DNA of 50,494 nt from Terriglobia bacterium (GTDB taxonomy: Bacteria > Acidobacteriota > Polarisedimenticolia > Polarisedimenticolales > JAIQFR01): contig JAIQFR010000021.1 of assembly GCA_020073205.1 (NCBI GenBank), forward strand, positions 1 to 50,494, written 5' to 3'. Position numbers and translations under genes: made by a program. The notes beneath the pieces are model-generated. The model did not search any database. It saw nothing but the letters and a program-made list of their open reading frames with translations, and was not told where the DNA came from. Shown here piece after piece: positions 17,241 to 28,370 of the stretch (the first letter of the stretch is position 1; every line of letters begins with the position of its first letter).

Positions 17241-18890
17241 ATGTCACCGAGACCGAGACAAGAGCTACTCGCCGGCTTGGCCATCGTCCTGGCAGCGTTC
17301 CTCGTCTATGCGGACTCCCTGGGCAATGGCTTCGTCGCGGACGATTACCGCGTGATCGTTCACAACCCGGCGCTCCGAGGGACTCCCCTCTCACTGTTCA
17401 GCGACTTCGATACCACCAGCAGCACGCAGCTCCTTCCATTCTACCGTCCGCTCACCTATCTCACGTTCCTGATCGAGGACCGGCTGAACGAGCTGACGCC
17501 CTTTCCCGTCCGGCTCGCGAATGTCGCTCTTCATGCGCTGAGCTCGCTCCTCGTCTACTATCTGGCGCGTTCGCTCCTTGAGGACCGGCTCGCGCGGTTG
17601 CTCGCCGGACTCCTGTTCGCGGTCCACCCGCTTCACGCGGAAGGCGTGGATTTCAATGCCGGCGGCCGGAACACGATGCTCTCCTGTTGTTTCGTCCTCT
17701 CGGCATTCCTGCTCCATCGCAGCAGCGTCATCAAGGGGGGGATCGTCGCAGCCTATGGTGGCGCGGTCCTCTATCTCGCCGGAGTGTTTTCAAAGGAGAC
17801 CGGCCTGATGGTCCTGCCGTTCGTCGTGGGCCAGGAGATCGGCCCGTTCCGAACGAGCGGCACCCGCTTCGGACCACGAGCCTTCGCCAGGGTCGTTCCG
17901 TATGCCGTCGGAACGGTGGGCTACCTGGTCATGCGTTGGATGACGCTCTCCAGGCTCGGCATTCAGGCGACTCTGCTGCCTGGGATCACCGGGGAGGAGC
18001 TCCGGAGGTCCGAGATCATCCCCGGCCTAAGGGAGCGTCTCCTGAACGATCTCCACATCATTCCGAAGTACTTCCAGACGGTCGTCTGGCCCCTCCATCT
18101 GAGCCCGCGATACGACGTGCACGCGGCCCGTCGTCTCGTGACGCCGTCGATCGTCGCTGCATGGCTGTGCATCCTCCTCATCGCCGGGTGGCTTCTGTGG
18201 CGCGGCCGCAGCCGGGTCACGGCGTTCGGCGTCGCTTGGCTCGTCGCCTTCTGGCTTCCGGTGAGCGGGATCGTGTACATTTCCCGGATCACGATGGCCG
18301 ATCGATTCCTGTACGTTCCCGCCATCGGCCTGTGGATCGTCGTCGCCGACCAGGCCGCACGCTTCCTTCCGTCCGGAGGCTCGCGGCGAAGATACGCCCT
18401 CACGGCCGTCGCCGTGGCATTGTGTCTGCTCGCGGCGCTCACCATGAGGCGGAATCTCGACTGGAAGAACGACGTCACGCTCTTCGGTCGCCTGGTGAGC
18501 CAGTACCCCGAGAATCCCCATGGCCATTACAGCCTCGGGAACGCGTATCTTGACGATCGCGGCGAGTACGATCTCGAGCTGGCCGAAAGGGAATACCTGA
18601 CGGCGCTGGCGCTGGATCCCACCCTCCAATCGGCCTACGCTCCGCTCGGGTACATACGAATGGTCAAGCAGGATTACGCAGGGGCGCTTCGGTACTATTC
18701 TCGGGCGCTCCAGTACGATCCCATGAGCCGTTCGGCCCGAGTGAACCGGGGCCTGGCATACGAGAAGCTGGGCAGGGTGAAGGAGGCGCTTGCGGACTAC
18801 GAATTCTACCTGACCCTACCTGGATACAACGACATCCGCGGATCGCGCGAGTTCGCCGAGGAGAGGATACGAAAACTCTCGCGCCCGTGA
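17241..18890 (+). CDS. TMTC-like GT-C membrane glycosyltransferase with C-terminal TPRs
   Basis: The 549-residue product has about ten or eleven hydrophobic segments up to roughly residue 400 and tetratricopeptide repeats at the C terminus (HYSLGNAYLDDRGEYDLELA, then APLGYIRMVKQDYAGALRYY and NRGLAYEKLGRVKEALADYE). The first loop carries GNGFVADDYRVIVHNP, where the Asp34-Asp35 pair matches the acidic motif of GT-C transferases. LPFYRPLTYLTF and LFAVHPLHAEGVDFNAGGRN follow, as in TMTC-type O-mannosyltransferase relatives. Such enzymes use lipid-linked sugars on the outer face of the membrane; the acceptor here is unknown. It stands 56 bases after the PLP enzyme with no obvious functional link. 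Confidence 0.8.
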   Translation: MSPRPRQELLAGLAIVLAAFLVYADSLGNGFVADDYRVIVHNPALRGTPLSLFSDFDTTSSTQLLPFYRPLTYLTFLIEDRLNELTPFPVRLANVALHALSSLLVYYLARSLLEDRLARLLAGLLFAVHPLHAEGVDFNAGGRNTMLSCCFVLSAFLLHRSSVIKGGIVAAYGGAVLYLAGVFSKETGLMVLPFVVGQEIGPFRTSGTRFGPRAFARVVPYAVGTVGYLVMRWMTLSRLGIQATLLPGITGEELRRSEIIPGLRERLLNDLHIIPKYFQTVVWPLHLSPRYDVHAARRLVTPSIVAAWLCILLIAGWLLWRGRSRVTAFGVAWLVAFWLPVSGIVYISRITMADRFLYVPAIGLWIVVADQAARFLPSGGSRRRYALTAVAVALCLLAALTMRRNLDWKNDVTLFGRLVSQYPENPHGHYSLGNAYLDDRGEYDLELAEREYLTALALDPTLQSAYAPLGYIRMVKQDYAGALRYYSRALQYDPMSRSARVNRGLAYEKLGRVKEALADYEFYLTLPGYNDIRGSREFAEERIRKLSRP

Positions 18891-18939
18891 AGCGAAGTCG
18901 TCGACGCGAACGCTGGAACGCCGACTCCCGTGCCGCTCG

Positions 18940-19608
18940 CTACTTCTTCGGTCCGCTGTTCCCGCTCAGCGGGGTCCCGAACCCGGTACCGTTGGTGGAC
19001 GGCGGCGAGCCGTTATTGTTAGTCATGCCGATCGGGTCGGTCCCGTCAGGAGCGTCGTAGATCCCGCGCACTTCGTTCATCTGCGCGGCCAGCGGCAAGA
19101 CTCGCAGGGCGACCCTTCCCTCGATGGTGCGGTAGCCCACCACGAGGCGGTCTCCTGCGACCGTCAGCGCCGGCGCGAAGCCGCGCTCGCCCGGGGAGGT
19201 CACGGCCAGAGGTGCGGTCCAGGCGGCGCTTCCGCGCGGGAGCACCGAGAGGAGGATCTGGGAGGTCTGCTGCACGGCGAACGCGACGTACAGGTTCCCA
19301 TCCGGGTCCGAGACCAGCGCGGGAGCGACTTGATCGAGTCCGTCGAGCCGCCCGAAGAATGTCGGCTCGCTCCAGGTCCCCGACGGGTCGCGGACCGACA
19401 CGGCGACGTCGTACTCGCCGCGGGACTGGTAAGCCCAAGCCGCCCACACCGCGCCCGAGGTCGCGTCGGTGGTATAGGCCAAACGGCCGTCGAGGCCGGA
19501 ATTGAACCGCGCGGGGACGTCGGCCGCCGACGGCCCGGCCGCCGAGGTGCCGATCGACGTGAGGAGCGATGCGAGGAAGAGGATCGGAAGCACGCGGCGT
19601 TCAAGCAT
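18940..19608 (-). CDS. Small exported protein with propeller-like repeats
   Basis: This is a 222-residue protein of unknown function. It begins with a Sec-type signal peptide (MLERRVLPILFLASLLTSIG, cleavage probably after about residue 25). The middle has repeated blades with Asp-rich turns (SVRDPSGTWSEPTFFGRLDG, LVSDPDGNLYVAFAVQ, then LTVAGDRLVVGYRTIEG) that look like part of a BNR/sialidase-type beta-propeller, but too few blades for a closed propeller. The tail is low complexity, rich in Asn, Gly, Ser and Pro, and ends SGNSGPKK. The ATG at 19608 overlaps the stop of the HTH-TPR gene by 8 bases and follows an AAAGGGGG ribosome site inside that gene. An upstream ATG at 19635 is less likely. 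Confidence 0.75.
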   Translation of the reverse strand: MLERRVLPILFLASLLTSIGTSAAGPSAADVPARFNSGLDGRLAYTTDATSGAVWAAWAYQSRGEYDVAVSVRDPSGTWSEPTFFGRLDGLDQVAPALVSDPDGNLYVAFAVQQTSQILLSVLPRGSAAWTAPLAVTSPGERGFAPALTVAGDRLVVGYRTIEGRVALRVLPLAAQMNEVRGIYDAPDGTDPIGMTNNNGSPPSTNGTGFGTPLSGNSGPKK

Positions 19609-20791
19609 CGTTGCGCCCCCTTTCCACGTACGCATCGAAGGTCCCGACCTCCGGGAAGCGCCTTTCGATGCAGGGCCGGAGGGCCTTCATCCGACCGAAT
19701 GCGATCTTCTCCCGTGTGGAGTTCCCCTGCCCGCCCGCAATCCTCCATTCATAGAACGCATTGAGGAACAGGAGGTCGGGGTACTTCTGCTCGCCGGTGC
19801 CGGCGAGCGCGTCGGACTGTCTCAGGCAACCCTGGGCACGGTCGATGTCCCTCTGCCGAAAGTACGCCTCGCCGAGACAGCTGAGCGCGTACGCCTCCAG
19901 GTAGCGGTGCCCTCCGCAGCAGGCCTCGTCGAGGGCCGTCCGCAGCAGCCGGATCCCCTCGCGCGCCTTGCCGAGGTTCACGTACGCGAGGCCGATGCAA
20001 ATCCTCACCCGAACGGCCTCGTACGCCTCGCCGCAGCGGGCGTACAACTCCGCCGCCTCGCGGTAGCGCTCGATCGCCTCGTTCTCCCGCTTCCGCTGCG
20101 CGAGGACGCCGGCGAGGACGTGGCGGGCCCGCGCGGCCGTGAGGTCGAGCGAGGCGCGCACGGCGATGTCGAAGGCGCGGTCGGCCTCCATCTCCGCGAG
20201 GAACAGATCCCCCTGATCGGAGTGCACGCTGGCGAGGTTCAGGAGCGCGCGGGCTTGCAGCGTGCCGCTCAGCCCCTCGGTGGCGCGGAGCGCGTGGCGG
20301 AGCTCCTGCTCCGCGAGCGACAGCTTCCCGAGGCGGGTCAGCGCCGCGGCGAGGTTGATTCGCGCCTGCGCCACGCGCTCTGCCCAGCCCTCGTCGCCCG
20401 GCTCGGACTCGAGGATCTCGAGGGCGCGCTCGAAGTGCGCGAAAGCTCGTCCCATCTCTCCCGCGTGCAGCGCCGCAGTCCCGGTCTCCATCATCTCCCG
20501 CGGATCGCCGGTCTCCGGCTTGAGATCCTCGTACTCCTCGAGGTCCACGACGTCCGAGAACGCCTGGATTGAGACGTTGAAAACGCTGGCGAGAACCCGG
20601 AGCTTGTCGAACGACGGGTAACAGATTCCCTTCTCGTACCGGCTCAGCTGGGAGTTGTCGATCTCCCCTCCCTCGGCGCGCGCCCATTCCTCCACGCGGC
20701 GGAGCGAGTAGCCGTAACCCGCGCGCAGCCTGCGGAGGTAATTCCCGAGCCGCACGCTACCCTTGAGGTTGGATTGAGCCTGCGCTTCCAT
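19601..20791 (-). CDS. XRE-type HTH regulator with TPR domain
   Basis: The 396-residue product has a helix-turn-helix of the Cro/C1 type at about residues 15-77 (LGNYLRRLRAGYGYSLRRVE, then SQLSRYEKGICYPSFDKLRV) followed by a helical array of about seven tetratricopeptide repeats from residue 100 to the end (for example RAFAHFERALEILESEP and LLNLASVHSDQGDLFLAEME). The same layout occurs in peptide-sensing regulators of the RRNPP group, but also in other HTH-TPR proteins, so the ligand is unknown. The start follows GGAGGAGG at 9 bases. The gene is divergent from the histidine kinase gene and overlaps the exported-protein gene, which suggests the pair is co-expressed. Confidence 0.87.
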   Translation of the reverse strand: MEAQAQSNLKGSVRLGNYLRRLRAGYGYSLRRVEEWARAEGGEIDNSQLSRYEKGICYPSFDKLRVLASVFNVSIQAFSDVVDLEEYEDLKPETGDPREMMETGTAALHAGEMGRAFAHFERALEILESEPGDEGWAERVAQARINLAAALTRLGKLSLAEQELRHALRATEGLSGTLQARALLNLASVHSDQGDLFLAEMEADRAFDIAVRASLDLTAARARHVLAGVLAQRKRENEAIERYREAAELYARCGEAYEAVRVRICIGLAYVNLGKAREGIRLLRTALDEACCGGHRYLEAYALSCLGEAYFRQRDIDRAQGCLRQSDALAGTGEQKYPDLLFLNAFYEWRIAGGQGNSTREKIAFGRMKALRPCIERRFPEVGTFDAYVERGRNDA

Positions 20792-21160
20792 AGGTTCGGT
20801 CCTCCTCCCGTCCGTCTCTTCCCGCGCGCCGCCGGCCCCGCCGCTTCTCCCGCCAGGAGCCTACTCTTTCCAGCTTCTACAACTGCCTCTACTATAGTAC
20901 TTTATGATTCCGCCACCAACGCTCAAATACGCCACTTCGAGCCCAAGTTCAAGCCCGAGGCAAGGGAGCGGCTGGCGGGCGCGGTGATCTTGCAGCACGG
21001 GAGTCCGCAAGCGGCTCGGTCAAGGGCCGGTTCCGCGGTTCCCGAAGGGACGGAATTGGGGCCGGCCGGGCGAGGGAAGCCGGTCCGCGGCCCCACGGGA
21101 GCCCCCGGGACCGGGCGGGGAAGCGACATCGTGATCACGATCAACCGGAGGCCGCGGGAA
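20792..21160. promoter_or_regulatory. Divergent intergenic region with AT-rich patch
   Basis: This 369-base gap separates the HTH-TPR gene (minus) from the histidine kinase (plus). It contains an AT-rich patch unlike the surroundings at about 20876-20935, including a perfect 10-bp palindrome TACTATAGTA at 20890-20899. A plus-strand promoter is possible: TTTCCA at 20867-20872, 17 bases, TACTAT at 20890-20895. The palindrome could be an operator. An in-frame upstream extension of the kinase through this gap has no homology and is not accepted. Confidence 0.45.
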
Positions 21161-24561
<3,401 letters not shown>

Positions 24562-24601
24562 GGGGGAATTCCGCCGGACCGTGCACTAGAATGGGCTCGG
24601 A

Positions 24602-26035
24602 ATGAGCGAGCCCGCGCACATCGTGATCATCGAGGACGACGAGGGGAACCGGACGGCGTACACGCGCTACCTCTCGCGCCTGGGCCATAAGGTGGTCGGG
24701 TTCCCAGAGGCGCCGCCGGCGTTCGACTACCTCCGCGAGCATCGCGACGTGGTCCTGGTGATCACCGACCTCATGCTCCCGGGGATCGACGGGTTCGGCG
24801 TGCTGCGGACGGCGCGACAGGTCAACCCGGACGTCGCCGTGCTGATGATCACCGGCCATGCGTCGGTGGAGTCGGCCGTGGAGGCGATGAAGCTCGGCGC
24901 CGATGACTACCTGACCAAGCCGGTGGATCTCTTCGAGCTCAAGAAGCGAACGACGGCCATCGTCGAGAAACGTCTGCTCTCGAGGCGCGTCGTCGAGCTC
25001 GAGAGCAGGCTCGGTGAGAAGTTCGGCCGCCTCGTCGGCCGCTCCAAGGCGATGGAGGCCCTCTTCCGTCAAATGGACCTCGTCGCGCCTACGCGCTCCA
25101 ACGTCCTGATCGTCGGCGAATCGGGGACCGGCAAGGAGCTGGTCGCGAACGCGCTTCACGAGAACTCGCCCCGCCGCGAAGCGAGATTTCTGCCGATCAA
25201 CTGTGCGGCGATCCCCGCCGAGATTCTCGAGTCCGAGCTGTTCGGGCACGAGAAAGGGTCGTTCACGGGGGCCGTGGGGCGCAAGGTCGGGAAGTTCGAA
25301 TTGGCGGACAGGGGGACGCTGTTCCTCGACGAGATCGGGGAACTTCCGCTCGAGATGCAGGTGAAACTGCTCCGCGTGCTGGAGGAGCGGGAGTTCATGC
25401 GGGTCGGCGGAACCGAGACGATCAAGGTCGACATAAGATTGATCGCGGCCACGAACTCCGACCTCGAGGCCGCGGTGGAGCAAGGCCGGTTCCGGAGCGA
25501 CCTCTACTACCGGCTGAAGGTGGTCACCCTGAGGATCCCGCCGATCCGGGAGCGGCGAGAGGACGTTTCGCTCCTCGCGAACCACTTCCTACGGCAGTTC
25601 GCCCGTGAGAACCGCCGCGAAGGGATGCACTTCGCGCCGGAGGCGATGAAGGCTCTCTTCGCGGCCCCGTGGGAAGGGAACGTGCGCGAGTTGCGCAACC
25701 TGGTGGAGAGTCTCGTGGTGCTCGCCCCGTCGGACGAAATCGGGCTCGCCGATCTGCCCGACGAGTATCGTCGCCACGCGGACGAGCCGATCCCGACGAC
25801 CGTCCTGAGCCTCCCGGCCGGCGGAGTTCCGCCGGAGCCTGAGACCGCGGCCGCGGGCGCCGAGAGACTGACCATGGAGGAGATCGAGCGCCGTGCGATC
25901 CTGAGCGCCCTCGAGCGAACCGGTGGCAATCGAACCCAGGCGGCCGAAGTGCTCGGAATCGGTCTCAGAACGCTCCAGCGGAAGCTCAAGGAGTACCGTC
26001 TGGCTGGGAAGGGCGAGGAGACTCCGCAACCCTGA
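24602..26035 (+). CDS. NtrC-type sigma-54-dependent response regulator (first copy)
   Basis: The 477-residue protein combines a receiver domain, an AAA+ ATPase and a Fis-type HTH. In the receiver the acidic pocket is IIEDDEG, the phosphoacceptor is Asp56 (VITDLMLPGIDG) and the conserved Lys is in DDYLTKPVDL. The AAA+ domain has Walker A GESGTGKE, the sigma-54 contact loop ESELFGHEKGSFTGA (Ser in place of the second residue of the common GAFTGA), Walker B GTLFLDEIGELPLEMQ, and the arginine-finger region SDLYYRLKVVTLRIPPIRER. The HTH is GGNRTQAAEVLGIGLRTLQR. It lies 40 bases after ligA and is probably the partner of the upstream kinase. Confidence 0.95.
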   Translation: MSEPAHIVIIEDDEGNRTAYTRYLSRLGHKVVGFPEAPPAFDYLREHRDVVLVITDLMLPGIDGFGVLRTARQVNPDVAVLMITGHASVESAVEAMKLGADDYLTKPVDLFELKKRTTAIVEKRLLSRRVVELESRLGEKFGRLVGRSKAMEALFRQMDLVAPTRSNVLIVGESGTGKELVANALHENSPRREARFLPINCAAIPAEILESELFGHEKGSFTGAVGRKVGKFELADRGTLFLDEIGELPLEMQVKLLRVLEEREFMRVGGTETIKVDIRLIAATNSDLEAAVEQGRFRSDLYYRLKVVTLRIPPIRERREDVSLLANHFLRQFARENRREGMHFAPEAMKALFAAPWEGNVRELRNLVESLVVLAPSDEIGLADLPDEYRRHADEPIPTTVLSLPAGGVPPEPETAAAGAERLTMEEIERRAILSALERTGGNRTQAAEVLGIGLRTLQRKLKEYRLAGKGEETPQP

Positions 26036-26055
26036 CGGGCTACGCCTTGCGGAGT
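26021..26055. repeat. 9-bp inverted repeat spanning the stop codon of the first NtrC-type gene
   Basis: ACTCCGCAA at 26021-26029 pairs perfectly with TTGCGGAGT at 26047-26055, with a 17-base loop that holds the TGA stop. There is no T-run, so it is at best a weak terminator or an mRNA-stabilising stem between this gene and the lone receiver gene. Confidence 0.45.
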
Positions 26056-26142
26056 GCGTCAGAATGGCACCGACGTTCGCCCTTACTCGGCCTGAAACAA
26101 CGGCTGGGCGCTGTTTTCGCGAACGCAGGGCCGACGCCGGGA

Positions 26143-26158
26143 CGGCACGGCGTTTGCC
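26143..26158 (+). promoter_or_regulatory. Sigma-54-type promoter of the lone receiver gene
   Basis: CGGCAC, five bases, then TTGCC gives the invariant GG (26144-26145) and GC (26156-26157) at the required 12-base register of TGGCAC-N5-TTGCA. The predicted start near 26169 would be only about 5 bases before the ATG at 26174, which has no clear ribosome site. The preceding gene codes for a sigma-54 activator. Confidence 0.55.
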
Positions 26159-26173
26159 TCAATCTTCGCCGCG

Positions 26174-26593
26174 ATGACTCCATTTCCCAAAGCGCGCAAG
26201 ACCGTCCTGGTCGTGGACGACGACCTCTCGGTCCTGGCGTGCTACCGCCGGCTCCTGGCCCGCGCGGGCTATCGGACCCTCTCCGAGGACAATCCGTGGA
26301 ACGTCCTCGAACAACGGGCGCGGCTCCCGGAGGTGGACCTGCTGCTCCTCGACTACAAGATGCCGGGGATGGATGGGCTCACGCTCTTGGCGGAGCTCCG
26401 GCGGAGAGAATGCCGGGCCCGTTGTATCCTGGTTTCCGCTTACCTCAACGACGGTGTCCGACAGCAGGCCCGTCTGCTGGGGGTGGACCGGGTGCTCGAG
26501 AAACCCGTGGACGTCGGTCTGTTGAGGGCGGCCCTCGACGACCTGCTCCCGATCTCAGGCAACCGTCCTGCCGGGGTCGGTGGCGCGGCCTGA
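26174..26593 (+). CDS. Single-domain response regulator (receiver only)
   Basis: The 139-residue product is a CheY-like receiver with no output domain. It has the acidic pocket LVVDDDLS, the phosphoacceptor Asp60 in LLLLDYKMPGMDG, the Ser switch residue in CILVSAYLND, and the conserved Lys in VLEKPVDVG. After about residue 125 there is only a short Gly/Ala tail. Stand-alone receivers act by protein contacts or in phosphorelays; the partner is not visible. It is flanked by sigma-54 activators and an HtrA protease, and a sigma-54-type promoter sits directly upstream. Confidence 0.9.
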   Translation: MTPFPKARKTVLVVDDDLSVLACYRRLLARAGYRTLSEDNPWNVLEQRARLPEVDLLLLDYKMPGMDGLTLLAELRRRECRARCILVSAYLNDGVRQQARLLGVDRVLEKPVDVGLLRAALDDLLPISGNRPAGVGGAA

Positions 26594-26660
26594 TCCCGAG
26601 GAAACGATCATCGCCCGCCGGCGGGGAGGGACTCTCCTCGCGGCGTTGGATTCGGAGGAT

Positions 26661-26679
26661 CCGGGCGGGCTCCGCCCGG
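26661..26679. repeat. Hairpin just upstream of the htrA ribosome site
   Basis: CCGGGCG (26661-26667) and CGCCCGG (26673-26679) form a perfect 7-bp stem with a 5-base loop, directly before the GAGG of the htrA ribosome site (ATG at 26693). It could modulate htrA translation or be a weak terminator; no T-run is present. Confidence 0.45.
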
Positions 26680-26692
26680 GGAGGTCAGGAAC

Positions 26693-28276
26693 ATGAACCG
26701 CAAGTGGACGTTCCCGCTCCTTCTTGCCGTCGTCGGCGTGAGCATCATTTTCGGCATGGTCCTCGGCGGCCGCCTGAATGCACCGCAGATCGCGCTCGCG
26801 GCGCGCGACGTGCCCACCGCGGGGCTCGGATCCGCGGCGGAGCCTCCGATGGGCGCCGCCGGATCGACCGACTTCGCGGACATCGTCGAGAGGTCCATCC
26901 CCGCCGTGGTGGGAATCACGAGCACGAGCGTGAAGAAGGGAGGAGGGGACACGGAGGACGACCCCCACGAGATGTTCCGCGACGATCCCTTCTTCCGGTT
27001 CTTCTTCGGGCCCGACCAGCAGCGACGGCAGCAGCAGCAGCGTCCTCGGGAGGAGCGGCGGGAGCAGTCCGGCGGGTCGGGATTCTTCGTTTCTCCGGAC
27101 GGCTACATCCTGACCAACAACCACGTGGTCGCGGACGCCACCAAGGTCGAGGTCGCCCTGAACGACGGCACCCGCCTGAATGCGGAGATCGTCGGGACCG
27201 ACCCGAACATCGACCTCGCGCTGCTCAAAGTGGATTCCAAGGGGCGCTCCCTGCCGACGCTTGCGCTGGGCGATTCGGACAAGCTCCGCCCCGGCCAGTG
27301 GGTGATCGCCATCGGAAACCCGTTCGAGCTCTCCGAGACGGTCACGGCGGGGGTGATCTCCGCCAAGGATCGTCAGGTTCCCATCGGGGACACCGACCGG
27401 AGCCTCGTCAGCTTCCTGCAGACCGACGCGGCGATCAACTTCGGCAATTCCGGCGGGCCGCTCCTCGATGCGTCGGGGCGGGTCGTGGGGATCAACACCG
27501 CGATCAATCGGGGCGGGATGGCCGAAGGGATCGGATTCGCGCTCCCGATCAACCAAGCTCGAAGCGCCATGGATCAGCTCCGGGCTACCGGCAAAGTTCG
27601 GCGCGGGTACATCGGGGTTTCGATGACCGACATCAACGACGCGATGCGCGAATACCTCGGCCTGCCGGACAAGGGCGGCGTCTACGTCCAGACCGTGACT
27701 TCCGACGGGCCCGCGGAGAAAGCGGGCATCCAGCCGGACGACGTGATCCGGAAGGTGGCGGGCGAGACGATCAAGAACGGGCGCGACCTCCTGGGCAGGG
27801 TCGCCTCGCGCAAGCCGGGGGACCGGATCGACCTCGAGGTGCTCCGGGGACGCAAGCCGATGCAGTTCACCCTGACGCTGGCGGAGCGTCCCGACGCTGC
27901 CGAGCTGGGGCAGGGCGACCTGCGGAGGAAGCGCGGACAGGGGGACGAGGGTGAGCCGGAAGGGAGTCGGTCGTCCGAGGCGCTCGGCATCAAGGTCGAA
28001 ACGCTGAACGCGCGAGCTCGCGAGGAGCTCCAGCTCCCGGAGGCGGTGAAGGGCGTCCTCGTCACCGACGTCGAGGTCGGCTCCGAAGCCTCCGCGGCCG
28101 GACTGAGGGCAGGCATGGTCGTAACGGCGGTCAACGACGCCGCGGTCACCGGCATCTCCACGTGGAAGGAAGCGGTCGGCCGCCTGACGCCGGGAACCGT
28201 GGGCAAGCTCAAGATCACCGTCGGCAAGAACGTCTCGACCCTGTTCATGCGGGTGCCCGCGGCCGGAAAGAACTGA
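26693..28276 (+). CDS. Periplasmic serine protease DegP/HtrA family (Do)
   Basis: This is a 527-residue envelope protein-quality-control protease. An N-terminal hydrophobic segment (residues 7-25) serves as signal or anchor. The trypsin-like domain has the catalytic triad His144 (LTNNHVVAD), Asp174 (DPNIDLALLK) and Ser253 (NFGNSGGPLL). Two PDZ domains follow, at about 300-400 (GYIGVSMTDINDAMREYLGL) and 430-520 (GVLVTDVEVGSEASAAGLRA), separated by a charged linker. The LA-loop region before the protease core is Gln/Arg rich. Placement between two sigma-54 activators suggests stress control. Family membership is firm; assignment to DegP, DegQ or a phylum-specific member is not. Confidence 0.95.
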   Translation: MNRKWTFPLLLAVVGVSIIFGMVLGGRLNAPQIALAARDVPTAGLGSAAEPPMGAAGSTDFADIVERSIPAVVGITSTSVKKGGGDTEDDPHEMFRDDPFFRFFFGPDQQRRQQQQRPREERREQSGGSGFFVSPDGYILTNNHVVADATKVEVALNDGTRLNAEIVGTDPNIDLALLKVDSKGRSLPTLALGDSDKLRPGQWVIAIGNPFELSETVTAGVISAKDRQVPIGDTDRSLVSFLQTDAAINFGNSGGPLLDASGRVVGINTAINRGGMAEGIGFALPINQARSAMDQLRATGKVRRGYIGVSMTDINDAMREYLGLPDKGGVYVQTVTSDGPAEKAGIQPDDVIRKVAGETIKNGRDLLGRVASRKPGDRIDLEVLRGRKPMQFTLTLAERPDAAELGQGDLRRKRGQGDEGEPEGSRSSEALGIKVETLNARAREELQLPEAVKGVLVTDVEVGSEASAAGLRAGMVVTAVNDAAVTGISTWKEAVGRLTPGTVGKLKITVGKNVSTLFMRVPAAGKN

Positions 28277-28297
28277 GCCCGCCGCGGACGGGCGTGC

Positions 28298-28313
28298 CGG
28301 CTGCGGACTTGCA
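28298..28313 (+). promoter_or_regulatory. Possible sigma-54 promoter before the second NtrC-type gene
   Basis: CGGCTG, five bases (CGGAC), TTGCA places GG at 28299-28300 and GC at 28311-28312, the correct 12-base register, with eight of eleven consensus positions. The predicted start is about 47 bases before the ATG at 28371. Confidence 0.35.
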
Positions 28314-28370
28314 CCCGGCGCGCTGTGCTATTCTCGCCGTCCCTTGTGGTTTCCGAGGGCGGCGCGATCC

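Noticed and set aside
20774-21160. In-frame N-terminal extension of the histidine kinase from 20774
   Set aside because: It has no homology and Pro/Ala/Arg-rich composition, crosses an AT-rich promoter-like patch and overlaps the divergent gene start. ATG 21161 has a proper ribosome site.
26065-26080. TGGCAC-N5-TTCGC as a sigma-54 promoter
   Set aside because: The GG and GC dinucleotides are 13 bases apart instead of 12, so the register is wrong. The element at 26143 fits better.
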